The notes beneath the pieces were generated by a model. The model made no database searches and was not told where the DNA came from. It worked only from the letters and a program-made list of their open reading frames with translations. 64,000 bases of DNA, taken from positions 248,001 to 312,000 of the forward strand of contig NZ_JAMJWD020000006.1 of the NCBI RefSeq assembly GCF_023554255.2. Reading direction: 5' to 3'. Shown in pieces: positions 27,657 to 35,454 of the stretch. How positions within the stretch are numbered: the stretch's first letter is position 1; each line of letters begins with the position of its first letter. Both the position numbers and the translations under genes were made by a program. Source of the DNA: Phyllobacterium sp. 21LDTY02-6 (lineage in GTDB: Bacteria; Pseudomonadota; Alphaproteobacteria; Rhizobiales; Rhizobiaceae).

Positions 27657-27679
27657 GGCCGGCCGCGCCACGGTCGGCC
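27657..27679 (+). terminator. Intercistronic stem-loop between binding protein and permease genes
   Basis: Nine bases after the binding-protein stop the RNA can form a 9-bp, almost all G-C stem (57/79 to 65/71 of the 27.6-kb block, with one G-U pair) and a 5-base loop, followed by TCCCCTTTT. It is probably a partial terminator or mRNA stabiliser that raises binding-protein output. It is analogous to the hairpins at 3963 and 9300. Confidence 0.6.
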
Positions 27680-27707
27680 TCCCCTTTTGCCGAGAGCGGA
27701 GCATCCC

Positions 27708-28529
27708 ATGAAGCAGCGCCTACTTGCGGTCCTCCTCGTTCTTCCCGCGCTTGCGATGATAATCGTGTTCTTCATCGTGCCGCTGCTCGCGTCCATTATC
27801 GGGGCATTCGAGGTAGAGGGCGCGTTCGGCCTTGGCAATTTCAGCAAGTCGTTCGAACTCTATTCCAGCGACATGATCTTCACGGCGCTGATCGTTTCGG
27901 CGTCGACGCTGCTCATCGGCGTCTTTTCGATCGCTATCGGCGGTTATCTGACACTCGGCGAGAACCCGCTGGCCGTCGCCGTGCTGCGGTGGCTCTACCG
28001 TTGGCCGATGTTCATACCCTTCATCGTCGTCGGGCAGATCCTGCGGACGTTTCTCGCCAAGAACGGTCTCATGAACAATATACTGGTCTCCGCCGGTCTA
28101 TTGACCCCGCTCCAGACCGTCGGCTTCCTCGATTGGCGCGGCATCGTTATCGCCTTCGTCTGGAAGCAGACGCCCTTCGTCACATTGCTCGTTTCCGGGG
28201 CCATGGCTTCGCTCGATCGCGGCACCATAGAGGCAGCCCGAAACCTCGGCGCGTCGCGTCTTCGAATTCTGGTCGAGATTATCGTGCCGCAGGTGGCGCC
28301 AACGATCCTCGTCGGGCTCATTCTTTCGTTCGTCACCATGATGTCGGTGCTTTCCGTACCGCTGATGATCAACGCACAATCACCGACGATGCTGACAGCG
28401 GATATCGCATTCCGTATCAACGCCCATGGCGATTACGGCGTCGCCAATGCCCTCGGGCTGATATCGCTCGTCATGACGGCCGGCGTGGCGTTCCTCTATC
28501 TGAGGCAGACAGTCAAGGAGCGCTCATGA
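27708..28529 (+). CDS. ABC transporter permease (PotB-like)
   Basis: A 273-residue inner-membrane permease with about six hydrophobic segments. The first starts at residue 5 (LLAVLLVLPALAMIIVFFIV) and the EAA loop is DRGTIEAARNLGASRLRILVEIIVPQVAP near residue 195. Start 27708 is used because GGAG precedes that ATG and the earlier in-frame start at 27648 would translate the stem-loop. The stop overlaps the next permease start (ATGA). Confidence 0.92.
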   Translation: MKQRLLAVLLVLPALAMIIVFFIVPLLASIIGAFEVEGAFGLGNFSKSFELYSSDMIFTALIVSASTLLIGVFSIAIGGYLTLGENPLAVAVLRWLYRWPMFIPFIVVGQILRTFLAKNGLMNNILVSAGLLTPLQTVGFLDWRGIVIAFVWKQTPFVTLLVSGAMASLDRGTIEAARNLGASRLRILVEIIVPQVAPTILVGLILSFVTMMSVLSVPLMINAQSPTMLTADIAFRINAHGDYGVANALGLISLVMTAGVAFLYLRQTVKERS

Positions 28530-29338
28530 CGACCCGCATCGATCTCTGGTGGCTGCCCCGGGCTGTGCTGCTCGGGCTGCTGGCGTTCATCATCTTCGGC
28601 CCCCTCACCAACCTCCTGCTCTGGACGGTCGCGGAGAAATGGTATTTCCCGCATATGCTGCCGCTCGACTATGGGTTCGGTTTCTGGCAGCGGGTGTTCT
28701 CGCCGCGCGGCAATGCGATGGTTTCGCTGGGGTCGAGCATCGTGATCGCATCCCTGACCGTCGTGGTCTCCCTGGCATTGGCAATCCCGGCCGGATACGC
28801 ATTGTCGCGATTGCGCCTGCCCTTCCGCGGGTTGTTCCTGCTGGCTTTCCTCATTCCGCAAGCCTTCCCGAACCTGCCGGTCTATGTGAATATCGCCCGC
28901 TTCTTCTACCAGATCGGCCTCAACGGCACGATCGCCGGCGTTGTTCTCGTGCATGTGACGCACGGCCTCGTCTACGCCGTCTGGATTGCAACCGCCGCAT
29001 TCTCGGCGGTGGACGTCGACCTGGAGGAAGCGGCCCGATCCATCGGCGCCGGGCCGTTCCGCGCATTCCGCGACATTACCCTCCCCCTCGCCGCGCCGGG
29101 ATTGCTCGCCAGCGCCATTTTCGTTTTTCTCGAATCGCTCGATGAATTCACAGGGACCTATTTTGTCGGCGCGCCGGACGTGACGACCCTCCCCCTCCTC
29201 CTCTATACCGCCAGTTCGGGCGGCAATTACCAGATCGCATCCATAACCGCCTTGCTGTTGCTCATTCCATCGATAGGTTTCATGTTGGTGGTCGAGCGAT
29301 TCTTGCGGGCGGATGTTCTTTCCAAAGTGGGGCATTGA
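28526..29338 (+). CDS. ABC transporter permease (PotC-like)
   Basis: A 270-residue partner permease with about six membrane segments. It carries the EAA loop DVDLEEAARSIGAGPFRAFRDITLPLAAPG near residue 170. The start at 28526 is in the ATGA overlap with the preceding permease gene. A longer frame from 27653 covers it but is out of phase with real coding upstream. It heterodimerises with the other permease. Confidence 0.92.
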   Translation: MTTRIDLWWLPRAVLLGLLAFIIFGPLTNLLLWTVAEKWYFPHMLPLDYGFGFWQRVFSPRGNAMVSLGSSIVIASLTVVVSLALAIPAGYALSRLRLPFRGLFLLAFLIPQAFPNLPVYVNIARFFYQIGLNGTIAGVVLVHVTHGLVYAVWIATAAFSAVDVDLEEAARSIGAGPFRAFRDITLPLAAPGLLASAIFVFLESLDEFTGTYFVGAPDVTTLPLLLYTASSGGNYQIASITALLLLIPSIGFMLVVERFLRADVLSKVGH

Positions 29339-29339
29339 G

Positions 29340-30404
29340 ATGAAATCCAAACGGACCTCAGACAGCAAGGGCGGCGGCAATTATGTAAGTGCAGTCCAGG
29401 TCGCCAAGGCAGCCGGCGTCTCCCGCTCGGCCGTATCCAGGGCTTTTACGCCCGGCGCCAGCGTCTCGGCCAAGAAACGCGAGAAGATACTGGCGGCAGC
29501 GGAAGCGCTCGGCTACCAGGTCAACGATCTGGCGCGCGGACTGCTGGCGCGGCGCAGCAGGCTCGTCGGCATCGTGGCGACGGACCCCGAGCTCGGCTAC
29601 CGCTCGCACCTCGTCGCAGCGCTGACGAAAGCGCTCATCCATCGTGGCAGCGTCCCTATCGTCATCAATACCGGCCATACGGAAGAGGAACTGACTGCCG
29701 CGCAGAAGACCCTGTTCGGCTATCGCGCCGAAGCGACGATCATCCTTTCCGGCTCACCACCCTCGTCTTTCGTTGAACTTGCACGGCGCAATGGCCAGCC
29801 GCTCATTGTGCTCGGACGCTCGGAAACCGGCGCCGACGACGTGAACGTCGATAATGAGGATGCCGGCCGGGAAGCAGCGCGGCTTTTCCTTGCGGCGGGA
29901 TACAGGAAGCTCGCCTTCGCAGCGCCCTCGATACGCACGCCGACGACGATAGAGCGGGAGAGGGGTTTCCGGCAGGAAGCCGAGAAAAATGGGGCGCTCG
30001 TCATGAGCGGCGACGGCTCCAACTCCAACTATCAGGGAGGGCAGGAGGCCGCCAGGCAGTTGTTCTCAGGCACGGACAGGCCCGAGGCGGTGTTCTGCGT
30101 CAATGATCTCGTGGCATTCGGCCTCATGGATCACGTGCGACGCCATGCAAACCTGCGCATACCCGAAGATGTCGCCGTTATCGGTTTCGATGACATACCC
30201 GAGGCGTCGTGGAGCGCCTATGAACTGACCACCTTCCATCAGGATGCAAGGCAGATGGCCGAGCAGGCAGTTGCGCTGCTCGACCGGCGCGAAGCAGAAC
30301 CGGAGCACAAGCCCATGCACGTGCGCCTGGCGACGCAACTGGTGCTTCGCAGCAGCACGCGGCCCGTATCGGACCTGCCGCTGCGAAATGAGGGTGCTGC
30401 CTGA
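29340..30404 (+). CDS. LacI-family transcriptional regulator
   Basis: A 354-residue regulator. The LacI helix-turn-helix (VSAVQVAKAAGVSRSAVSRAF) sits at about residues 15-37, after a 14-residue extension rich in Lys and Gly, and the hinge helix is YQVNDLARGLLARRS. The periplasmic-binding-type effector domain covers residues 70-345. Start ATG 29340 immediately follows the permease stop. It probably binds the central-CG palindrome at 25280-25299 and autoregulates the operon. The effector would be the transported compound or its hydrolysis product. Confidence 0.9.
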   Translation: MKSKRTSDSKGGGNYVSAVQVAKAAGVSRSAVSRAFTPGASVSAKKREKILAAAEALGYQVNDLARGLLARRSRLVGIVATDPELGYRSHLVAALTKALIHRGSVPIVINTGHTEEELTAAQKTLFGYRAEATIILSGSPPSSFVELARRNGQPLIVLGRSETGADDVNVDNEDAGREAARLFLAAGYRKLAFAAPSIRTPTTIERERGFRQEAEKNGALVMSGDGSNSNYQGGQEAARQLFSGTDRPEAVFCVNDLVAFGLMDHVRRHANLRIPEDVAVIGFDDIPEASWSAYELTTFHQDARQMAEQAVALLDRREAEPEHKPMHVRLATQLVLRSSTRPVSDLPLRNEGAA

Positions 30405-31177
30405 TGAAGATCATACAGGTTACGGATTTGCATCTGGTCGCAGCCGGAGCGACGCTGTGCGGGCTGGACCCGCTCGAACGCCTGCGAGCCTGCATCGCCG
30501 ATATCAATGTGTGCCATGCGGATGCGGCCCATGTGATCTTCACCGGCGATCTCAGCGACACGGGGGCAGTGGATAGCTACCATATCCTGGCAGACGAATT
30601 GCGGAAGCTGGTTCCACCGCATCATCTGCTGCTCGGCAATCATGATGACCGCGACGCGTTTCTTGAGGTCTTTCCGGAAGCGGGAGCGGAAAATGGCTTC
30701 GTCCAGAAGATCGTCCACACCCCGGAAGGTATTCTGTGCCTGCTCGACACGCTGCTGCCGGGAAGGCCGGAAGGGCGCCTGGACCAGGCAAGGCTACGAT
30801 GGCTCGATGAGCGATTGGCCGAGGCAAAGGCCGAACCGGTCTACCTGTTCGCCCATCATCCGCCCTTTCCTATCGGCATGCCTCTGCTCGACACCATGGG
30901 CATCATCGAGGCTGACGAGCTTCACGCCGCTCTGAAGCGCCACGGTAATGTCAGGCATGTTTTTGCCGGACACGCGCATCGGCCGGTCGGCGGCAGTTGG
31001 CGCGGCATCCCCATCAGCATATTGCGCAGCACCAACCACCAGACGGCGCTCGATTTCTCGGGCGGCGATCTCGCCATCACGCACGAGCCGCCTGCCTATG
31101 CGGTCATCCTGATCGACAAGGACAATGTCATCGTGCATTTTCACGACTTTCTCGATAGGTCGGCAGCTTACTATTGA
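30404..31177 (+). CDS. Metallophosphodiesterase (CpdA/GpdQ-like class III)
   Basis: A 257-residue calcineurin-like phosphoesterase. Metal ligands are visible: Asp8 and His10 (VTDLHL), Asp49 (TGDLSD), Asn79-His80 (GNHDD), His150-region FAHHPPF and GHAHRP near residue 190. This is the layout of class III cyclic-nucleotide phosphodiesterases and GpdQ-like glycerophosphodiesterases. It starts in an overlap with the LacI gene stop and is the last gene of the importer operon. No signal peptide is present, so it acts in the cytoplasm, probably on the imported compound. The exact substrate is unknown. Confidence 0.87.
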   Translation: MKIIQVTDLHLVAAGATLCGLDPLERLRACIADINVCHADAAHVIFTGDLSDTGAVDSYHILADELRKLVPPHHLLLGNHDDRDAFLEVFPEAGAENGFVQKIVHTPEGILCLLDTLLPGRPEGRLDQARLRWLDERLAEAKAEPVYLFAHHPPFPIGMPLLDTMGIIEADELHAALKRHGNVRHVFAGHAHRPVGGSWRGIPISILRSTNHQTALDFSGGDLAITHEPPAYAVILIDKDNVIVHFHDFLDRSAAYY

Positions 31178-31566
31178 TCATTGCCGTGGCGCACCCTGCG
31201 TAGATCGGCGGATGGAACTTCCTTGTACTTCCGCTGATACAGCCGGGTGAAGCGCCCGGGATTGCTGAAATGCAGCATTGCTGCGATCTCCCGCACCGTT
31301 GAAACCTCTCCGCGTAGAATGATGTCGCGCGCGGCCGCAATGCGGATCGCCAACAGATATTGAAGCGGGGAGGAGGCATGGCGTCGCCGAAACAGACGCT
31401 GGAGCGAACGAACGCTGAGTTCGGCGGCATCGGCGATATCGGATATGGCAAGCGGCTTGGTGATATTGGCCTGGATGAAATCCTCGGCCTCCTGTAGCGG
31501 ATTCGGGGCGGGCGGAATTGTCGTATCGATAGCGTCAGCGATCTTGAGAACATTGCTGTTGGACAT
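31171..31566 (-). CDS. Short AraC-type helix-turn-helix protein
   Basis: A 131-residue protein consisting almost only of the AraC C-terminal DNA-binding domain. The two helix-turn-helices are at about 37-60 (ISDIADAAELSVRSLQRLF) and 85-110 (VREIAAMLHFSNPGRFTRLYQRKY). AraC regulators normally have 250-330 residues with a sensing domain. Here only about 30 residues precede the domain. GAGGAGCCC directly before ATG 31566 argues that this is an intact short gene rather than a remnant. Its last bases overlap the phosphodiesterase gene tail to tail by 7 bases. Confidence 0.8.
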   Translation of the reverse strand: MSNSNVLKIADAIDTTIPPAPNPLQEAEDFIQANITKPLAISDIADAAELSVRSLQRLFRRRHASSPLQYLLAIRIAAARDIILRGEVSTVREIAAMLHFSNPGRFTRLYQRKYKEVPSADLRRVRHGNDQ

Positions 31567-31699
31567 GGGCTCCTCAGGAGGATTGTCGGTTGAGCTCAAT
31601 CAGAGGCGGCACCGGAAGTTCATATGAAATGCCAGGTTGCACGGTACGCAAACTGGACGACTTGGAAAATTGGACCTTAGGACTATGCGAAGTGGGCGC

Positions 31700-31715
31700 G
31701 TTGACACCTGTCAAC
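31700..31715. promoter_or_regulatory. GTTGACA-TGTCAAC palindrome, copy 1
   Basis: GTTGACACCTGTCAAC is a near-perfect 16-base palindrome (one unmatched central pair). It lies in the gap between the short AraC gene and the L,D-transpeptidase gene, 36 bases from a second, perfect copy. Confidence 0.55.
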
Positions 31716-31735
31716 GACTCGGTGGCTGGGGCAGA

Positions 31736-31751
31736 GTTGACAGCTGTCAAC
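31736..31751. promoter_or_regulatory. GTTGACAGCTGTCAAC palindrome, copy 2
   Basis: A perfect 16-base palindrome identical to the copy at 31700 in 15 of 16 positions. The two centres are 36 bases apart, so the copies face nearly the same side of the helix. This tandem arrangement is typical of a dimeric repressor operator. The repressor is not identified. Confidence 0.6.
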
Positions 31752-31828
31752 TGGCAAATGCGATTCACGCTTTATAAACCACATTTTTTTATCCTTTCCG
31801 GATCGTAGCAAAACAGCGAGATGCCGCC

Positions 31829-32569
31829 TTGTCCGAAGCCCAGAAGTCGAACGCCAAATCAAACACCACCCCGGATTTCACGCGGCGGCAATTGCTATGG
31901 GGCGCCGGCTCGCTGGCACTGCTCGGCAGCGCGGGCTGCACCCAGACGACGCTCAGCCTGCCGGAAATGAACATAGACCCGATGCCGACCAACGGCATCC
32001 GCCCGCAGATCAGCGTCGACAGGAACGTCACTGTACCCGATGTCATGTATGCGGCGGTGCAGGAGGGCCCGTATTCGCTGCCGGCGGTACCCTACCAGAA
32101 GATCCCGGCCCAGTTCCGACGGCAGGTCGTCGTCGACCCGACGGGCGAGCAGCCAGGTACGATAGTGGTCCGTCTGCAGGAACGGTTTCTCTATCTCGTC
32201 CAACCGGGCGGCGATGCCATTCGATATGGCGTCGGCATCGGCAAGGATGGCTTCCTCTGGAGCGGCCGCGCCAATATTCAATACAAAAAGCAATGGCCGC
32301 GCTGGACCCCGCCACGTGAAATGATCCAGCGCAAACCAGAGCTGGTAAAATACCAGAACGGCATGGAGCCCGGCCCGCAGAACCCGCTCGGGGCGAGGGC
32401 GCTTTACATTTTCAAGGATGGCGTGGATACTGGTTATCGTATTCACGGTTCGCCTGAATGGTGGTCCATTGGCCAGTCGATGTCATCCGGTTGCGTCCGC
32501 CTGATCAATCAGGATATTATCGACCTCTATAGTCGGGTTCCCGGCAAAGCGACGGTTGTTGTAGGCTGA
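31829..32569 (+). CDS. L,D-transpeptidase (YkuD domain), probable Tat lipoprotein
   Basis: A 246-residue cell-wall enzyme that forms 3-3 peptidoglycan cross-links or attaches lipoproteins. The YkuD active site HGSPEWWSIGQSMSSGCVR places catalytic His206 and Cys222. The N-terminus has twin arginines (FTRRQLLWGAGSLALLGSAGC) with a lipobox cysteine near residue 37, so export as a Tat-type lipoprotein is likely. The only in-frame start ahead of this signal is TTG at 31829, with a weak ribosome site. It is followed by a strong terminator at 32584. Confidence 0.88.
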   Translation: MSEAQKSNAKSNTTPDFTRRQLLWGAGSLALLGSAGCTQTTLSLPEMNIDPMPTNGIRPQISVDRNVTVPDVMYAAVQEGPYSLPAVPYQKIPAQFRRQVVVDPTGEQPGTIVVRLQERFLYLVQPGGDAIRYGVGIGKDGFLWSGRANIQYKKQWPRWTPPREMIQRKPELVKYQNGMEPGPQNPLGARALYIFKDGVDTGYRIHGSPEWWSIGQSMSSGCVRLINQDIIDLYSRVPGKATVVVG

Positions 32570-32583
32570 CGATCGACCGCTTC

Positions 32584-32616
32584 AACGGAAGTTATAGCTA
32601 GACTATCTTCCGTTTG
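32584..32616 (+). terminator. Rho-independent terminator after L,D-transpeptidase gene
   Basis: AACGGAAG (32584-32591) pairs with CTTCCGTT (32607-32614), extended inside by ATAG/CTAT across two bulged bases, with a 5-base loop and a trailing TTT. It starts 15 bases after the stop codon. Confidence 0.65.
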
Positions 32617-32639
32617 CCTCATCCTCTATATTTAATTCA

Positions 32640-33830
32640 ATGACTTATGATTCTAGTGCATTGTCGTTGAATGCCTTGTTCCAACCGGTGGTTGAAGCCG
32701 AGGACGCTTTGGCGCGCCTGGATGATCGGCTGAGCCGCAAATCCGAGGCCGGGGAGGCGTCCCGCCGGACCGCGGATGGCCTTCTCAAGGAAAACACCGG
32801 CTGGATCGAGCGCTCGCATTTCGCCGAGGCATGCAACGCGATGTGGCTCGCCGGCGAACTCGTCCATGTCGAGGACCTCGTTCTCCATGATGCGCGGATG
32901 GATATTCGCACGCCGACACATGAATTGACCATCGCGCACACCATACTGCGCGCCCGCCGCCAGATTGCTTCCAACCCTCCTTCCTGGGCGCTGAGCGCAA
33001 AGGGCCTCGCCAGCCTGCGCGGCCGCAGGGATGGCGAGTATATATCGGAACCCGCAAGGCCGGCCGAAACGCCGGGGGCGAGGGCAGGGGAGCAGGCGAG
33101 CGAGGAAGCCAAATCGGCCGCCGAGTTCGAATTCGAGACAGAGCTTGCCCGCTTCGACGAAGTCATGAAGCGGTCCGCCGAGACGCTCGCCCATCCGCGG
33201 TCACGCCTGCCGCGCACGCCGAACGTCGATATCCGCCACACCGCCACGCTGGAAGGCGACCCGCTCGTCTATGATCCCGACTGGGACGAGGACGCCCGCG
33301 TCACGCAATGGCTCGGCGTTCACGATGTTTCCCGGGCGCTGCCGCCACTGCTCGCCGCGGCCATCCTTTGGGATGCGTGGGAAACCATCGAACCCTTGCA
33401 GCATCAACATTGGCTGGGCCCATTGCTGGTATCGGCCATGTTGCGCGAAAGAGGCAAGACGCGCATCCACCTTGGCGCCTTCAATGCCGGGCTGAAAAAC
33501 ATTCCGAGAGCCGAGCGCCGATCCAGGGATATGATGACACGGTTGCTCGCCTTCATCGGCGCCGCCCGCGATTCCAGCATTGCTCACCTCAAGGAAGTCG
33601 AGCGGCTCAGCCTTGCCAGGGTCCAGCTGGAACGCAAGCTCAAGGACCGGCGCTCCACCTCCAGCCTTCCGGCTCTCATCGACCTCGTGCTTGCGCGGCC
33701 CATCATATCGGCGGCGCTCGTGGCGAAGGAACTGAAGATATCGCAGCGCGGCGCCCTCAATCTCATTGCCGAGATAGGGATGCGCGAGATCACCGGGCGA
33801 GGCCGCTTCCGCGCCTGGGGCATACTATAG
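32640..33830 (+). CDS. DUF1612 / helix-turn-helix protein (RHE_PE00001 family)
   Basis: A 396-residue protein of a family best known from rhizobial plasmids and chromosomes. The N-terminal part (FQPVVEAEDALARLDDRL, then TGWIERSHFAEACNAMWLAGELVHVEDLVLHD) is followed by a charged linker at about 135-180. The central DUF1612 region has LPPLLAAAILWDAWE and GLKNIPRAERRS, and a C-terminal helix-turn-helix is at about 350-375 (SAALVAKELKISQRGALNLI). The domain layout suggests a DNA-binding protein. No function is established. The ATG at 32640 has no obvious ribosome site. Confidence 0.85.
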   Translation: MTYDSSALSLNALFQPVVEAEDALARLDDRLSRKSEAGEASRRTADGLLKENTGWIERSHFAEACNAMWLAGELVHVEDLVLHDARMDIRTPTHELTIAHTILRARRQIASNPPSWALSAKGLASLRGRRDGEYISEPARPAETPGARAGEQASEEAKSAAEFEFETELARFDEVMKRSAETLAHPRSRLPRTPNVDIRHTATLEGDPLVYDPDWDEDARVTQWLGVHDVSRALPPLLAAAILWDAWETIEPLQHQHWLGPLLVSAMLRERGKTRIHLGAFNAGLKNIPRAERRSRDMMTRLLAFIGAARDSSIAHLKEVERLSLARVQLERKLKDRRSTSSLPALIDLVLARPIISAALVAKELKISQRGALNLIAEIGMREITGRGRFRAWGIL

Positions 33831-33918
33831 GCTGGGTCTCCGTCCGCTGAACTCGTTCGCACGGCTGGTGCAGAAGCCCTTAGGCGCTTTGAGCGGTTGA
33901 TTTTTCTCAGAATATACT

Positions 33919-33933
33919 TGATTGTTAAAGTCA
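33919..33933. promoter_or_regulatory. IRO box (RirA-type iron-responsive operator) upstream of exbB
   Basis: TGATTGTTAAAGTCA matches TGA-N9-TCA, the IRO-box pattern bound by the rhizobial iron regulator RirA. It lies 91 bases before the exbB start in an AT-rich promoter stretch. Boxes of the same form precede the other two iron transcription units at 39063 and 41175. Confidence 0.65.
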
Positions 33934-34023
33934 TAAATTATAAGCCCGCCCGTGAATGCCGCTGCAGGTACGTGCAGCCGGTGCCTCGTTGAAGGCAGAC
34001 GGGAAAGACAGGGATATCCAGAC

Positions 34024-34995
34024 ATGGAACCAAGAGCCGCAACACCGACCGAAAACCGCCGTGACAACCGAACTTCGAGGTTCGGCTTCATCTGCGCCGC
34101 TGCCCTTGCGCTGATCCTGCTGCAGCAGCCTGCTTCAGCGCAGGAAACACAATCGCCACTCGCGCAGCCATCGGTGACAACGCCCCAGCAGGTCCAGCCT
34201 GCGACCCCGGCTCCGGTAGAACCGGCCCAGCCGGACGCGACTACGGCTCCCGCTGACGCTGCGCCGTCGCAGGCGTCGGGAACGCTACCGCACAATCTGT
34301 CGCCGTGGGGAATGTTCATGGCCGCCGACTGGGTGGTGAAGGCCGTCATGCTGGGATTGGCCTTTGCATCGCTCGTAACCTGGACCGTGTGGCTCGCCAA
34401 GACACTGGAACTCGCTGGCGCTCGCGTGCGGGCCTATCGCGCACTCAACGCAATCGGAAGCGCGCGCACGCTCCAGGACGCCGAGCGCGCGCTGGAAGGG
34501 AAGGGTGGACCCGGCGCCTTGCTCGTCAGTGCGGCCCGCGAGGAAGTCCGCCTCTCCAGCGACACTCACGGGCATGTCGGACCGGAAGGCCTCAAGGAAC
34601 GCGTGGCGTCGCGCCTCTCGCGTATCGAAGCGCAGGCCGGGCGCCGCATGGGCAGGGGCACCGGCGTTCTCGCCACCATCGGCTCGACCGCACCCTTCGT
34701 CGGACTGTTCGGCACCGTATGGGGCATCATGAATTCCTTCATCGGCATCTCGCAGTCACAAACCACCAATCTTGCGATTGTCGCACCCGGCATCGCCGAG
34801 GCGCTTCTTGCGACGGCCATCGGCCTCGTCGCCGCTATCCCCGCCGTCGTGATCTACAATGTGTTCGCGCGTTCGATCACCGGTTATCGCCAGCTCCTGG
34901 CGGACGCCTCTGCCGGCGTCGAGCGTCTTGTCAGCCGCGACGTCGATTTTGCGCATCTGCCCGCAGCGCGGCAGCCTCGCGCAGCGGCGGAATAG
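34024..34995 (+). CDS. exbB: TonB-system energy transducer ExbB
   Basis: A 323-residue MotA/TolQ/ExbB proton-channel protein. A signal-like hydrophobic segment at about 20-40 is followed by a Pro/Ala/Gln-rich periplasmic stretch (45-95) typical of alphaproteobacterial ExbB. Three membrane helices then follow, with the conserved GVLATIGSTAPFVGLFGTVWGI block near residue 220. Start ATG 34024 is chosen; a longer frame from 33952 would run through the promoter. It forms an operon with exbD (9-base gap), tonB and fhuC. Confidence 0.94.
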   Translation: MEPRAATPTENRRDNRTSRFGFICAAALALILLQQPASAQETQSPLAQPSVTTPQQVQPATPAPVEPAQPDATTAPADAAPSQASGTLPHNLSPWGMFMAADWVVKAVMLGLAFASLVTWTVWLAKTLELAGARVRAYRALNAIGSARTLQDAERALEGKGGPGALLVSAAREEVRLSSDTHGHVGPEGLKERVASRLSRIEAQAGRRMGRGTGVLATIGSTAPFVGLFGTVWGIMNSFIGISQSQTTNLAIVAPGIAEALLATAIGLVAAIPAVVIYNVFARSITGYRQLLADASAGVERLVSRDVDFAHLPAARQPRAAAE

Positions 34996-35004
34996 GAGAA
35001 ACCC

Positions 35005-35454
35005 ATGGCCGGCGGCATAAGGCAAAATTCGTCCGACGACGATCTGCAGGAAAACCACGAGATCAATGTGACGCCGTTCATCGACGTCATGCTGGTGCTG
35101 CTGATCATTTTCATGGTTGCCGCACCACTTGCCACGGTCGACATCAATGTCGATCTGCCGGCATCGACGGCGACGCCCGCCCCGCGTCCAGATCAGCCAG
35201 TCTATGTGACATTGAAGGAAGACAAATCCATTGCTGTCGGCAATGACGTCCTGACCGCGGATGCGCTGGGCGGTTTCCTCGACCGCCAGACCAACGGAAA
35301 CAAGGAAACCCGGATCTTCCTGCGTGCTGACAAGGCTGTCGATTACGGCTCGCTCATGGATCTGATGAATGGCCTCCGGTCGAGCGGTTATCTCAAGATT
35401 GCACTTGTCGGCCTGGAGTCCGCACCGGCGGCATCGAACGGAAACAACGGGTAA
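35005..35454 (+). CDS. exbD: TonB-system energy transducer ExbD
   Basis: A 149-residue ExbD with one N-terminal membrane helix. The conserved INVTPFIDVMLVLLIIFMV segment holds the essential aspartate (Asp27), and a periplasmic domain follows. The AGGAG ribosome site precedes the ATG. Its stop overlaps the tonB start. It works with ExbB to pass proton-motive energy to TonB. Confidence 0.95.
   Translation: MAGGIRQNSSDDDLQENHEINVTPFIDVMLVLLIIFMVAAPLATVDINVDLPASTATPAPRPDQPVYVTLKEDKSIAVGNDVLTADALGGFLDRQTNGNKETRIFLRADKAVDYGSLMDLMNGLRSSGYLKIALVGLESAPAASNGNNG

Noticed and set aside
31590-31808. A 72-codon plus-strand frame between the AraC gene and the transpeptidase gene
   Set aside because: It spans the tandem palindromes, lacks a ribosome site and has no resemblance to a known family.
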